A stretch of DNA of 64,000 nucleotides from Acidicapsa ligni (GTDB taxonomy: Bacteria; Acidobacteriota; Terriglobia; Terriglobales; Acidobacteriaceae), in assembly GCF_025685655.1 (NCBI RefSeq), contig NZ_JAGSYG010000004.1:496001-560000 (forward strand), read 5' to 3'. Position numbers and translations under genes: made by a program. Shown piece after piece: positions 54,560-62,602 of the stretch. Position 1 is the first letter of the stretch. Every line of letters starts with the position of its first letter. Under the pieces are notes generated by a model. It saw nothing but the letters and a program-made list of their open reading frames with translations. It was not told where the DNA came from and made no database searches.

Positions 54560-55306
54560 ATGGCCAACAAAGTTGTTCTCATCACAGGCGCTCTTACGGG
54601 GATTGGGCGCGCAACAGCTATCGCCTTCGCGAAACAGGGAGCGAGCGTCGTTATCTCCGGTCGCCGGGACGAAGAAGGAAGCAAACTCGCAGCAGAACTG
54701 CGAGCCTTCGGAGGCGAGGCCGAGTACATCAACTCCGACGTTTGCCGCGAAGAAGATGTTCGCAATCTCGTCGATAAGACCGTGGCGCGTTTCGGGCACC
54801 TCGACATTGCCGTCAATAATGCCGGCACTGAAGGCCAGCCTGGCCTGATTGTCGATCAGACGCCGGAGAGCTTCGCCGCTACCTTCGAGACAAACGTCCT
54901 TGGCATTCTCCTGAGTATGAAGCATGAGATTCGCGCAATGCAGGCCCAGCAGAAGGGCAGCATCGTGAATATCTCTTCGACCTACGGGCGGACAGGAGCG
55001 GCCTCTGCCTCGATCTATTCGGCGAGCAAACATGCCGTGGAGGGCCTGACCAAGTCGGCTGCCCTCGAACTGGCAAGCTCCGGCATCCGTGTCAACATCG
55101 TCGCTCCAGGCCCAGTTGAGACCGGCATGTTGAACCGCTTTACAGGGTCGGAAGAGGTCAAAGCTCGTCTTGCCGCAGGCGTGCCATTGAAGAGAGTCGG
55201 TCACCCTGAGGAGGTCGCGGACGCGATCGTCTTTGTCTCCTCGGACGAGGCTTCGTTTATCACTGGTGCCAGGATCGCCGTGGATGGAGGCAAGAGCGCT
55301 GCCTAA
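54560..55306 (+). CDS. Short-chain dehydrogenase/reductase (glucose/3-oxoacyl reductase type)
   Basis: This 248-residue classical SDR has complete motifs: 'VVLITGALTGIGRATAIAFAKQG' (TGxxxGIG), 'AVNNAGTEG' (NNAG), Ser in 'VNISSTYGRTGA', Tyr-Lys in 'IYSASKHAVEG', and 'VAPGPVETGM'. The Arg pair in 'VVISGRRDEEG' points to NADPH. ATG 54560 has a perfect AAGAAGGAG; the frame extends to 54467 only through operator DNA. It probably forms a TetR-controlled transcript with the hydrolase 78 bp downstream. The substrate is unknown. Confidence 0.93.
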   Translation: MANKVVLITGALTGIGRATAIAFAKQGASVVISGRRDEEGSKLAAELRAFGGEAEYINSDVCREEDVRNLVDKTVARFGHLDIAVNNAGTEGQPGLIVDQTPESFAATFETNVLGILLSMKHEIRAMQAQQKGSIVNISSTYGRTGAASASIYSASKHAVEGLTKSAALELASSGIRVNIVAPGPVETGMLNRFTGSEEVKARLAAGVPLKRVGHPEEVADAIVFVSSDEASFITGARIAVDGGKSAA

Positions 55307-55384
55307 GGTTTAGGTGGCGTGTGTGGGTTAAGCGTTGGGTCTCGTTGCAGAGACCTGACGCAAGGTACAGAAAGAAGAAATGAG

Positions 55385-56398
55385 ATGGAAAGACGCACTT
55401 TTATTCAAACAGCAGCCAAATTGTTGGCTATCAGCCCCTGGCTTACACCCTACGCAAAGGCTATGCCATCAACACCAGTCGAAGACCAGAACGAATCTAA
55501 AGACGGTTCTAAAGACGGATCCAAAGATGGATCCAAGGGAGGATCAACCATGAGCAACTTTACCCACAACACAGTTCCCACCGAATTTATCGAAGCCAAC
55601 GGCATTCGCTTTGCATACCGTCGCTTCGGCAACAAGACCGGGATTCCGCTCGTGTTCAACATGCACCTGAACGGCACTCTGGACAACTGGGACCCTGCAG
55701 TCACGGACGGGCTCGCAAAAGAGCGTCAAGTGATTCTCTTTGACAACGCCGGGGTCGGAGGCTCGACTGGCGAAGTTCCAACCAACTTCGCAGATATGGC
55801 AAAGAATGCAATCGCCTTCATTGAGGCGCTGAACCTGAAGCAAGTCGACATCTTCGGATTTTCGATCGGCGGCATGGTAGCGCAGAACATTGTCATGCAG
55901 CGTCCTGACCTGGTGCGCAAGCTTGTGCTGGTCGGCACCGGCCCGCGCAACGGAGACTCCATGGAAAACCTTACTCCGGAAGCCCAGGCGATCTTTGGCA
56001 GGACCTACACTCCGCCCGAGCACCAGTGGCTGGATGTGCTCTTCAGCCCTACTGCCACCAGCCAGGCGGCAGGCCTGGAGTATCTCAAGCGCGTCGCATC
56101 GCGCACCGAGAACCGTGACAAGGACAACAGCGAAAAGGTTATTCCAGCCCAGGTCGCGGCAGTTCTGGAGTGGGGCAAACCTGTCGGAGAGCGCTTCGCC
56201 TATCTGAAGCAGATTAAGCTGCCCACGCTCATTGTGAGCGGAAACCACGAGATCATCGTGTACACGATCAACTCATTGCATCTGGTCCAAAATCTTCCGA
56301 ATGCAAAGCTGATTATTTACAGTGACTCAAACCACGGCTCCTACAACCAGCATCATGAGGAGTTCGTCTTCGATACCAACCGTTTCCTCAACAGCTAA
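55385..56398 (+). CDS. Alpha/beta hydrolase with twin-arginine signal and repeat linker
   Basis: The 337-residue product starts 'MERRTFIQTAAKLLAISPWL', a Tat-like signal (RRTFIQ). A linker of four SKDG-type repeats (residues about 38-53) and the hydrolase core follow. The nucleophile Ser is in 'IFGFSIGGMVAQ', the oxyanion region in 'VFNMHLNGTLDNW', and the catalytic His is in 'YSDSNHGSYNQHH'. An internal ATG at 55550, just before the core, has its own GGGAGG ribosome binding site, so an unexported 282-residue form may also be made. Such proteins resemble haloperoxidase/lactonase-type hydrolases; the substrate is unknown. Confidence 0.85.
   Translation: MERRTFIQTAAKLLAISPWLTPYAKAMPSTPVEDQNESKDGSKDGSKDGSKGGSTMSNFTHNTVPTEFIEANGIRFAYRRFGNKTGIPLVFNMHLNGTLDNWDPAVTDGLAKERQVILFDNAGVGGSTGEVPTNFADMAKNAIAFIEALNLKQVDIFGFSIGGMVAQNIVMQRPDLVRKLVLVGTGPRNGDSMENLTPEAQAIFGRTYTPPEHQWLDVLFSPTATSQAAGLEYLKRVASRTENRDKDNSEKVIPAQVAAVLEWGKPVGERFAYLKQIKLPTLIVSGNHEIIVYTINSLHLVQNLPNAKLIIYSDSNHGSYNQHHEEFVFDTNRFLNS
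55496..55543 (+). repeat. Four tandem 12-nt repeats encoding an SKDG linker
   Basis: Copies lie at 55496-55507, 55508-55519, 55520-55531 and 55532-55543. The first three encode S-K-D-G; the fourth encodes S-K-G-G and reads AAGGGAGGA, which is a Shine-Dalgarno 7 nt before the internal ATG at 55550. Confidence 0.9.
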
Positions 56399-56406
56399 TC
56401 AGGGTG

Positions 56407-56440
56407 AAGGGAGGCAGCTCACAAGTTAGCTGTCTCCCTT
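56407..56440 (+). terminator. Hairpin terminator after the alpha/beta hydrolase
   Basis: Arms 56407-56419 and 56428-56440 pair over 13 bp (one G-U) with an 8-nt loop. Only two T's end the stem, so it may be a weak or Rho-assisted terminator. It separates the TetR-controlled genes from the next lysR gene. Confidence 0.6.
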
Positions 56441-56503
56441 ATCAATGCTGCAATGCCTTTCGAAGGCCTTGCTTTGCCTCTCTATAGAGATCATCATTTT
56501 CTT

Positions 56504-57394
56504 ATGGCCGATCTCGAATATCTTCGAGCATTTCTAGCAATCTATCGAAGTGGATCCGTAACCAAAGCAGCTGCCTATGTCCATCTCTCGCAACCTGCCG
56601 TCTCTGGACAACTCAAGTCTCTCGAACAGCAAATCGGCCGCACGTTGTTTAATCGAACACCGCGTGGGATCGTTCCAACTGCTGCCGCCCACGATTTAGC
56701 GCGCTCGATTGCACCCCATATTGACGCGCTCGAATCAGCAGGAGATTCAGGGGCACACGGCTCAGAGATCGAAGGAACCGTCCAGATCGGTGGCCCGGTC
56801 GAGTTCCTCACCCAGCGCGTATTGCCTACACTCGCGCCGCTCGTTCGCCTCGGACTCCACCTGCGCGTCGTGTTGGGTGAGACCGAGCAGCTACTTGAAG
56901 CTATATCCAAAAACGATTTAGATCTTGCCATCGTCGGGCAGCACAAAAAAGTAAGAAATATCGACTCCGAGCTCCTCTATCACGAGGAGTTGGTGCTGGT
57001 CGCTGCTCCCTCCTGGTTGAATCACATTCCCCGCAAGGGTGAGATTAGCGTGCGCCATCTGGATGGTATTCCATTGCTTGTTTACAGCGAAGAGATGCCC
57101 CAGGTTCAGGAGTTCTGGGAGTCTGTTTTCGAAGTCGAACCTGACACTCGTCCAGGGGTAATCGTCTCAAACCTGCGCGCGCTCATGACAATGGCTATTG
57201 CCGGGGCGGGGATGACTGTTCTTCCGCGGTATTACTGCGACCTGGAGCTGCGTAATGGCGATCTCTTAGAACTCGTTGAACCGCGAACACCTCCGGCCAG
57301 CCGCCTGATGCTCGCTTCGACCAGCCGTAGTCAGCGCATCCCTCGCAACAGGGTCGTTCGCGATGCTCTACTGAGGGCCAAAGTTCAGTGGTGA
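56504..57394 (+). CDS. LysR-family transcriptional regulator
   Basis: The product is a 296-residue regulator with HTH 'AIYRSGSVTKAAAYVHLSQPAVSGQLKSLEQQIGRTLFNRTPRG' (split over the motif) and an effector domain ('EGTVQIGGPVEFLTQRVLPTLAPLV', 'AIAGAGMTVLPRYYCD'). ATG 56504 gives the standard start 'MADLEYLRAFLAI'; ATG 56453 would add 17 residues. It is followed by cupin and FAD monooxygenase genes in the same direction, which are its likely targets. Confidence 0.9.
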   Translation: MADLEYLRAFLAIYRSGSVTKAAAYVHLSQPAVSGQLKSLEQQIGRTLFNRTPRGIVPTAAAHDLARSIAPHIDALESAGDSGAHGSEIEGTVQIGGPVEFLTQRVLPTLAPLVRLGLHLRVVLGETEQLLEAISKNDLDLAIVGQHKKVRNIDSELLYHEELVLVAAPSWLNHIPRKGEISVRHLDGIPLLVYSEEMPQVQEFWESVFEVEPDTRPGVIVSNLRALMTMAIAGAGMTVLPRYYCDLELRNGDLLELVEPRTPPASRLMLASTSRSQRIPRNRVVRDALLRAKVQW

Positions 57395-57412
57395 TTGGCC
57401 CCATAAGTTTAC

Positions 57413-57427
57413 TTATGATTGTCATAA
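57413..57427. promoter_or_regulatory. Candidate LysR box upstream of the cupin gene
   Basis: TTATGATTGTCATAA is a 15-bp palindrome (6-bp arms, 3-bp centre) containing a T-N11-A LysR core. It is placed 19 bp after the lysR stop and 45 bp before the cupin start. Confidence 0.45.
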
Positions 57428-57472
57428 ATCAAACGATGTGACTTATTGGTGAAACGTCTCTAGCGTTATTCC

Positions 57473-57904
57473 ATGGAGCGACAAACGGACCAATTTGCAT
57501 TTCGGCGTTTCGATCTAAACCAGATCGTCCAGTCTTTTCCAGACTCTTCAGACACTTTACTGCTGGATACCTATCTGACCGATGAACCGTCAGCAAGCTC
57601 GCGGCTCTTTCGGGTGTATCGGCCAACACCGCCTCATTACCATGCAAACTCCGACGAACACCTCTATGTACTCTCCGGCACAGGTACATTCTGGATGGGG
57701 GATGCTGCGAATCGCACAAAATTCGGACCCGGAGATTTTCTGTTTTTCAAGCGGGGTACCGTCCACGCACAACCGGACATCTTCGAAGGCCCAGTCGTCT
57801 TTCTGGCCATAGATGCGCCGAGACGGGATCCAAAGGACATCATCTTCGTCAACCCTGAAGATGGAACGCCCGAGAGCTTCATCCAGAAAAAGTCCGAGGA
57901 CTAA
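57473..57904 (+). CDS. Cupin-domain protein
   Basis: This 143-residue single-domain cupin has motif 1 'PHYHANSDEHLYVLSGTGTFWMG', with metal ligands His, His and Glu/His in 'HYHANSDEHLY', and motif 2 'GPGDFLFFKRGTVHAQPD' with the last His. Proteins of this type bind a divalent metal and act as small oxygenases, isomerases or binding proteins. It is preceded by lysR and followed after 88 bp by the FAD monooxygenase, suggesting a shared catabolic role. No clear ribosome binding site is visible at this ATG. Confidence 0.85.
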   Translation: MERQTDQFAFRRFDLNQIVQSFPDSSDTLLLDTYLTDEPSASSRLFRVYRPTPPHYHANSDEHLYVLSGTGTFWMGDAANRTKFGPGDFLFFKRGTVHAQPDIFEGPVVFLAIDAPRRDPKDIIFVNPEDGTPESFIQKKSED

Positions 57905-57992
57905 GGCTGCACTGCTTTACGAAGTCGTGCCCTGGTTGCGCCACGGTTCAGTGGTGAATGACTCTGTCTAGCCCAAATGAAGTGAGTAAATA

Positions 57993-59228
57993 ATGGCAAG
58001 GATCTTGATCGCCGGTGGTTCCCTGAGTGGTTTGTTGCATGCTGTCCTTCTGCGCCGTGATGGGCACGACGTCGCTGTGTACGAGAGGGTTGCGCAGAAT
58101 ATGTCGAGCCGGGGCGGCGGAATTGCAACTCAGCCCCCACTATGGCAGGCACTTGAGAACGCCGGTGTGCTCGAACCGGGTGCGAATAAGCCCGGCGTTG
58201 CCCTTCGAGAACGCGTAGTCTTTGACCGGAGTGGCGAGATCATTGCAAGCCGCCTACATCACCAGATTGTCACGTCATGGGATTCGATCTATCGGCTGCT
58301 ACGGCCTTCGCTTCCTGACAAGCTCTACCACCAGGGCAGAGAAGCGACAGGGATTGAGGAGGACCATGAGGGGGCGACACTATTGTTTCGTGATGGTGCG
58401 CGGGAACACGGCGATATGGTCATTGCGGCCGATGGATCACGCTCGACCCTGCGAGACCAGCTTCTCCCTGGACACAAGCCTGCCTATGCTGGCTATGTTG
58501 CATGGCGCGGCCTGGTTGCCGAGTCTGCGCTTGATGAGGCAACGCGCCATGCTCTCTGTGAGCGCATGAGTTTTTTTACACCTGACAAAGAACAAGCCCT
58601 TATCTACTCCGTGCCCGGAGAACAGGGAGAGACTGAACCGGGCGGTCGCCGCCTGAACCTCGTATGGTATCGGCCCGCACGAACAGGTGGAGAACTCGAA
58701 GATCTGCTGACTGGCGAAGACGGCACCCGATACGAACATGCGATACCGCCTCCGGCAATCGCACGTCGCACGGTTGCCGACATGCGTGAGGCCGCCGCAA
58801 GGCTGCTTCCTGCTCCGATGAGAAATATGGTATTGGCCATAGAAATGCCATTTCTGCAGCCTGTGTATGATCTGCGCGTTCCTCGTCTTGCCGTTGGCCG
58901 CACCGCTCTGGTCGGGGATGCAGCAGTGCTCGCACGTCCTCATCCCGGTGCCGGTACCACAAAGGCATTTCAAGACGCGTGGGCACTTCGTCAGGTGCTT
59001 CTGGCGGAACTGGGTTCAGGCGACAGTCCGAATTGGAAAGACGATGCACGTCTCCGGAATGCGCTGGCTCAATACGATCGAGAGCGCGCAGAGCCAGGAC
59101 GAGCTGTCTGGGAGCATTCCCGCTTTTTGGGGACGCATCTGGTACCAGGCTCAGTTGGCGGCCGCGCACCGGGTCAGGATCAACACCCGATTACACTACT
59201 GCAAAATACCGCTCTGGGTATGCAATAA
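57993..59228 (+). CDS. FAD-dependent aromatic monooxygenase-like protein
   Basis: This 411-residue class A flavoprotein monooxygenase has 'RILIAGGSLSGLLHAVLLRRDGHDVAVYER' containing the GxGxxG-type ADP-binding fold (here GGSLSG), the DG motif in 'GDMVIAADGSRSTLRDQLLPG', and the GD motif in 'GRTALVGDAAVLARPHPGAGTTKAFQDAW'. It resembles 2,6-dihydroxypyridine 3-monooxygenase and related hydroxylases. It likely uses NAD(P)H to hydroxylate an aromatic compound, with the cupin gene as partner and LysR as regulator. The substrate is inferred only at class level. Confidence 0.87.
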   Translation: MARILIAGGSLSGLLHAVLLRRDGHDVAVYERVAQNMSSRGGGIATQPPLWQALENAGVLEPGANKPGVALRERVVFDRSGEIIASRLHHQIVTSWDSIYRLLRPSLPDKLYHQGREATGIEEDHEGATLLFRDGAREHGDMVIAADGSRSTLRDQLLPGHKPAYAGYVAWRGLVAESALDEATRHALCERMSFFTPDKEQALIYSVPGEQGETEPGGRRLNLVWYRPARTGGELEDLLTGEDGTRYEHAIPPPAIARRTVADMREAAARLLPAPMRNMVLAIEMPFLQPVYDLRVPRLAVGRTALVGDAAVLARPHPGAGTTKAFQDAWALRQVLLAELGSGDSPNWKDDARLRNALAQYDRERAEPGRAVWEHSRFLGTHLVPGSVGGRAPGQDQHPITLLQNTALGMQ

Positions 59229-59739
59229 GCGGCGAAGAACAAGAAATTTACTACAGGCGCCACAGTGGAAACGGAAGCGGCTGGAGTTGGCCGCTGAGAG
59301 TGATTGCCCATCATGCTCGAACTACAGAACCTGCCGACAGACGAACCGATTAACACGAAGATATGTCATGAGGAATTGCTTTAGCCGTTGCCGTTCTGGC
59401 TGTCATTCCCGCAGGGAATCTGCTTCTTCCGTTCTTCCCAAAAGGACAATTGTCCCACTGACCCAATACCTGATTTTCTGAATTGATGACGACCCGTCCA
59501 ACAGCAGGAATAATTTACTTGAACAGTTATACGTACCTTTTATCTGTCGACTGTCGTTTTGACTCCTACTCCAGGCTGTTCAAGCGATTGCATGCTTGAC
59601 GACGCCTCGTCCTGGGTCAATGAACTCGGTGAGAGTCAAAATGACGGAATATGTGTATGCTGGGACACGCCCAAGGACAACTCCGATTTAGCTCTCAAGT
59701 CTTGTTGAGCATTGACGCCACTGTTTCTCAGGAGGGTGC
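59229..59739. other. Gene-poor stretch after the monooxygenase
   Basis: No recognisable gene is seen over 511 bp. A 23-codon frame (ATG 59313 to TAG 59384) is followed in another frame by a hydrophobic stretch 'ALAVAVLAVIPAGNLLLPFF', together resembling the decayed end of a membrane protein. I do not call either. The promoter of the membrane-protein gene at 59740 presumably lies at the right end, where CAGGAGGG is its ribosome binding site. Confidence 0.35.
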
Positions 59740-60216
59740 ATGTTCCAAATACTCTTTACTCTAATTGCGGTTGTGGCTGCGTCCGTTCATGTTGCATTTT
59801 CACCAAAACGCAGGAGCAGCAGAGGTGCCGTAGCGAGAACATATCTGCTGTATCTGCTCTTCTTCTATGTCGGTCTGATGGGATTGCTCACCGCCTACGC
59901 ACACGTTTTCCGTCCCGCCGAGACATCGGCATCCATAGGATGGTCAACCAGTCCATACGAATATGAAGTAGGAATGGCCGACTTGACCGTTGGCGTGTTG
60001 GGTGTTCTGTGTATGAAGTTTCGTGGTGACTTCTGGCTGGCGACAGCGATTGCAAACGGGGTCTGGTTGCTGGGAGATGCTGTAGGACATGTTCGTCAGA
60101 TGACGCTTTATAACAACCATGCCTCTAATAACTCCGGGATCTTCCTGGCTACCGAAATCATAATGCCGATCATAATTCTCTTTTTGACGTTCTACCATCG
60201 TCAGAGCATTCGGTAG
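59740..60216 (+). CDS. Small integral membrane protein (DUF6790-like)
   Basis: The 158-residue protein has four predicted membrane segments ('ILFTLIAVVAASVHVAF', 'YLLYLLFFYVGLMGLLTAYA', 'MADLTVGVLGVLCM' to 'LATAIANGVWLLGDAVGHV', and 'IIMPIIILFLTFY'). A conserved loop 'WSTSPYEYEVGMADL' and a His-rich stretch in 'GHVRQMTLYNNHASNNSG' recall DUF6790 proteins as I know them. Function is unknown. CAGGAGGG upstream is a strong ribosome binding site. It converges on the TetR gene with only 4 bp between stops. Confidence 0.75.
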   Translation: MFQILFTLIAVVAASVHVAFSPKRRSSRGAVARTYLLYLLFFYVGLMGLLTAYAHVFRPAETSASIGWSTSPYEYEVGMADLTVGVLGVLCMKFRGDFWLATAIANGVWLLGDAVGHVRQMTLYNNHASNNSGIFLATEIIMPIIILFLTFYHRQSIR

Positions 60217-60220
60217 GCCT

Positions 60221-60910
60221 TCAGGCCATCGACTTAACCTGTCGATTCGCATAAGCGGCCAGGAACATGTCAACCGCAGTTCGAATGTGCCTTTTCCTTT
60301 CCGCTGCGTTCGGAGGTTTACGGACCAGCAGGTAAGCATGCGAGAGGAACTGTCCGAGGCAGAGACTGAAGAAAAGTTCAGCGCCTTTTGCGGTATCCGT
60401 GAGCTTGAGTGCGCCGCAGTCGACCTGCAGTTTGAGGTATTCGGCTAATTGATCCTGTTCCCGCTGTGGACAGAGCCGCCAGAACTTCCCCGCCAGTTCA
60501 GGAAACTGCGGCGCCGCCGAGATGAGAGTGCGATTGAGACGTTGCATTTCCGGCAGCAGCATAAAATCCAGGAGATTCGATCCATACATCTTCAACACCG
60601 ACTCGACGGACTGTTTTTGTACGAGCACCCGAGAGAATTGCTGCAGCAAAATGTCCGTTTTTCGGGCAATCACCGCCTCAAAGAGCTCTTCCTTCGTGGA
60701 AAAGCGAGAGTAAAGTGTTTCTTTGGATGCACCCGCAAGCTTGGCAATGGATGCTACGCTGGCGCGGTCAAATCCCTCTTGCAAAAAGAGCTCCGCAGCG
60801 GCACTGAGAATCTTGTCCATGTGCGCGGCCGCCTGCTTTGCCGGCGGCCGGCCGGAAGTGGTTGATCTACGACGTGCAGGTGTAGAAGCGATGTTAATTT
60901 TCTTAGACAT
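60221..60910 (-). CDS. TetR/AcrR-family transcriptional regulator
   Basis: The 229-residue regulator has a basic N-terminal tail and then HTH 'ASVASIAKLAGASKETLYSRFSTKEELFEAVI'. The C-terminal all-helical domain ('LPEMQRLNRTLISAAPQFPELAGKFW') belongs to the AefR-like/TetR_C group. It is divergent from the fdhA region; the perfect inverted repeat at 60969-60990 in the gap is the probable binding site. I infer control of formaldehyde dehydrogenase. Confidence 0.92.
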   Translation of the reverse strand: MSKKINIASTPARRRSTTSGRPPAKQAAAHMDKILSAAAELFLQEGFDRASVASIAKLAGASKETLYSRFSTKEELFEAVIARKTDILLQQFSRVLVQKQSVESVLKMYGSNLLDFMLLPEMQRLNRTLISAAPQFPELAGKFWRLCPQREQDQLAEYLKLQVDCGALKLTDTAKGAELFFSLCLGQFLSHAYLLVRKPPNAAERKRHIRTAVDMFLAAYANRQVKSMA

Positions 60911-60968
60911 TGATTTTAGAAGTTTGCCAACGGAGAGACCCTAGTCGTATTGTAGTCACTGGCAGTGT

Positions 60969-60990
60969 AATCGTACCGATCAGTACGATT
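60969..60990. promoter_or_regulatory. TetR operator candidate upstream of fdhA
   Basis: AATCGTAC 60969-60976 and GTACGATT 60983-60990 form a perfect 8-bp inverted repeat with a 6-nt centre, located between the TetR gene and the decayed glcG-like gene that precedes fdhA. Confidence 0.65.
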
Positions 60991-60995
60991 TGATA

Positions 60996-61163
60996 ATGAA
61001 GACTCATTACGATGCAGTTCCCCGGGAGGGAAGAATGATCCAACTGGGTATTCCACTCAAGCAGGGCGGTAAGGTCGTCGGAGCTATTGGAGTCAGTGGT
61101 GGCTCCGGAGAATCATGCGGTTACTGAAGCAGGAGCCGCCGCGTTCCGGGCACTGCTATTCCA
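60996..61163 (+). pseudogene. Frameshifted remnant of a GlcG/HbpS-type heme-binding protein
   Basis: From ATG 60996 the frame encodes a truncated C-terminal part of a GlcG/HbpS (DUF336) protein, including 'IPLKQGGKVVGAIGVSGGSGE'. It then hits a stop, but the +1 frame continues the family sequence as 'ENHAVTEAGAAAFRAL' from about 61108. A single missing A near 61110-61113 would restore it. The N-terminal two thirds of the gene are absent, so this is a decayed fragment. It lies between the TetR operator and fdhA and shares their direction. Confidence 0.8.
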
Positions 61164-61275
61164 TAGAGTCTTCGGTCAGTCGCTCTATCCGCCGATCAGG
61201 CTATCGGGCTGTCGAGCTATTGACCGTATCGCAATGCACCATTACACCTGCTGTTCGCAGCAGAAAGGAACCATT

Positions 61276-62472
61276 ATGGCATCCAATCGCGGAGTCGTAT
61301 TCCTCGGACCGAATCATGTTGAAGTGCAGTCCATCGATTATCCCAAGCTCGAAAATCCAGCCGGTAAGAAAATCAATCACGGCGTTATTCTCAAGGTGGT
61401 CTCGACCAACATTTGCGGCTCAGATCAGCACATGGTACGCGGGCGCACAACCGCTCCGACAGGCATGGTACTCGGCCACGAAATTACAGGCGAGGTCGTC
61501 GAGCTTGGGTCTGACGTTGAATACATCAAGATGGGCGATCTCGTTACAGTGCCCTTCAACGTAGCCTGCGGACGCTGCCAGACCTGCCGCTCCCAGGAGA
61601 CCGGCGTCTGTTTGAACGTCAACCCTGGCCGCGCCGGTGGTGCCTATGGCTACGTCGATATGGGCGGATGGATCGGCGGTCAAGCGGATTACGTGATGGT
61701 TCCCTACGCCGATTTCAATCTCATTCCGTTTCCAGATAAGGCGCAGGCCATGGAGAAGATCAGGGATCTTACCATGCTTACAGACATTCTTCCTACCGGC
61801 TTTCATGGTGCAGTGAATGCAGGTGTCGGCGTCGGTTCAGTCGTGTACGTAGCTGGAGCCGGACCCGTTGGCATGGCTGCTGCCGCATCCGCTCATATCC
61901 TTGGCGCCGCAGTTGTGATGATTGGCGACATGAACGCGGAACGGCTCGCCCATGCGAAATCGGTCGGGTATGAACCGATCGACCTGAGCAAGGATGCGTC
62001 GCTCGAAGACCAGATCGCACAGATCGTCGGAAAGCCGGAGGTCGATGCCGCCATCGATGCTGTGGGCTTCGAGGCAAAATCACATGGACACGACGGAGCC
62101 GAAGCACCGGCGACCGTTCTCAACTCTTTGATGACCATCACCCGCGCGGCTGGCTCTATCGGCATCCCGGGCCTTTACGTCACGGAAGATCCGGGAGCCA
62201 CCGAAAAGGCGGCGCAGACAGGAAACCTGAGCATGCGCTTCGGTCTTGGATGGGCCAAGTCGCACCGTTTCTACACCGGACAGACTCCCGTGCTGAAGTA
62301 CAACCGGCAGTTGATGCAGGCAATCCTGCATGATCGCCTGCCCATCGCAAAAATCGTCAATGCCACAGTCATCAGCCTCGATGATGCTCCACAAGGCTAT
62401 AAAGACTTCGACAAAGGCGCCGCGAAGAAGTTCGTGCTCGATCCGCACGGCCTTATCAAGAAAGTGTCCTAA
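61276..62472 (+). CDS. fdhA: Glutathione-independent formaldehyde dehydrogenase
   Basis: The 398-residue zinc-dependent medium-chain dehydrogenase has the same length as Pseudomonas putida FdhA, which oxidises formaldehyde to formate with tightly bound NAD. Catalytic Zn ligands are Cys47 ('STNICGSDQHMV') and His68 ('VLGHEITGEV'), with a third acidic ligand in 'TMLTDILPTGFHGA'. Structural Zn cysteines are in 'CGRCQTCRSQETGVC', and the NAD fold in 'VVYVAGAGPVGMAAAA'. ATG 61276 has AGAAAGGA upstream; the longer frame back to 61087 runs into the decayed glcG-like gene. The hairpin at 62505 terminates it. Confidence 0.95.
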   Translation: MASNRGVVFLGPNHVEVQSIDYPKLENPAGKKINHGVILKVVSTNICGSDQHMVRGRTTAPTGMVLGHEITGEVVELGSDVEYIKMGDLVTVPFNVACGRCQTCRSQETGVCLNVNPGRAGGAYGYVDMGGWIGGQADYVMVPYADFNLIPFPDKAQAMEKIRDLTMLTDILPTGFHGAVNAGVGVGSVVYVAGAGPVGMAAAASAHILGAAVVMIGDMNAERLAHAKSVGYEPIDLSKDASLEDQIAQIVGKPEVDAAIDAVGFEAKSHGHDGAEAPATVLNSLMTITRAAGSIGIPGLYVTEDPGATEKAAQTGNLSMRFGLGWAKSHRFYTGQTPVLKYNRQLMQAILHDRLPIAKIVNATVISLDDAPQGYKDFDKGAAKKFVLDPHGLIKKVS

Positions 62473-62504
62473 CACCACTCCACGCGCACCTACAGTTGAT
62501 GCAT

Positions 62505-62543
62505 GCAAATAGCCCGTCCGAAAGGACGGGCTATTTGCTTTTT
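62505..62543 (+). terminator. fdhA terminator
   Basis: Arms 62505-62519 and 62524-62538 are perfectly complementary (15 bp) with a GAAA tetraloop, followed by TTTTT. Ends are A/T-rich on both sides, so it may also end transcription of the convergent beta-lactamase gene. Confidence 0.93.
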
Positions 62544-62602
62544 ACATTCAGATCGATGAGCTTACTCCGGGTTTCCGCAATCTCACCGAAGACCGCTCAA
62601 GA

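Noticed and set aside
54422..55204. A 260-codon minus-strand frame opposite the SDR gene
   Set aside because: It is antisense to a gene with complete SDR motifs and runs through the TetR operators; the product is Cys/His-rich without family features.
59313..59384. 23-codon frame that could be a small peptide gene
   Set aside because: No ribosome binding site, no partner maturation genes, and a hydrophobic remnant follows in another frame, so decay or chance is more likely.
61087..61275. N-terminal extension of formaldehyde dehydrogenase
   Set aside because: The extra residues match the shifted end of a GlcG/HbpS protein, and the FdhA family starts at ATG 61276 with a ribosome binding site.
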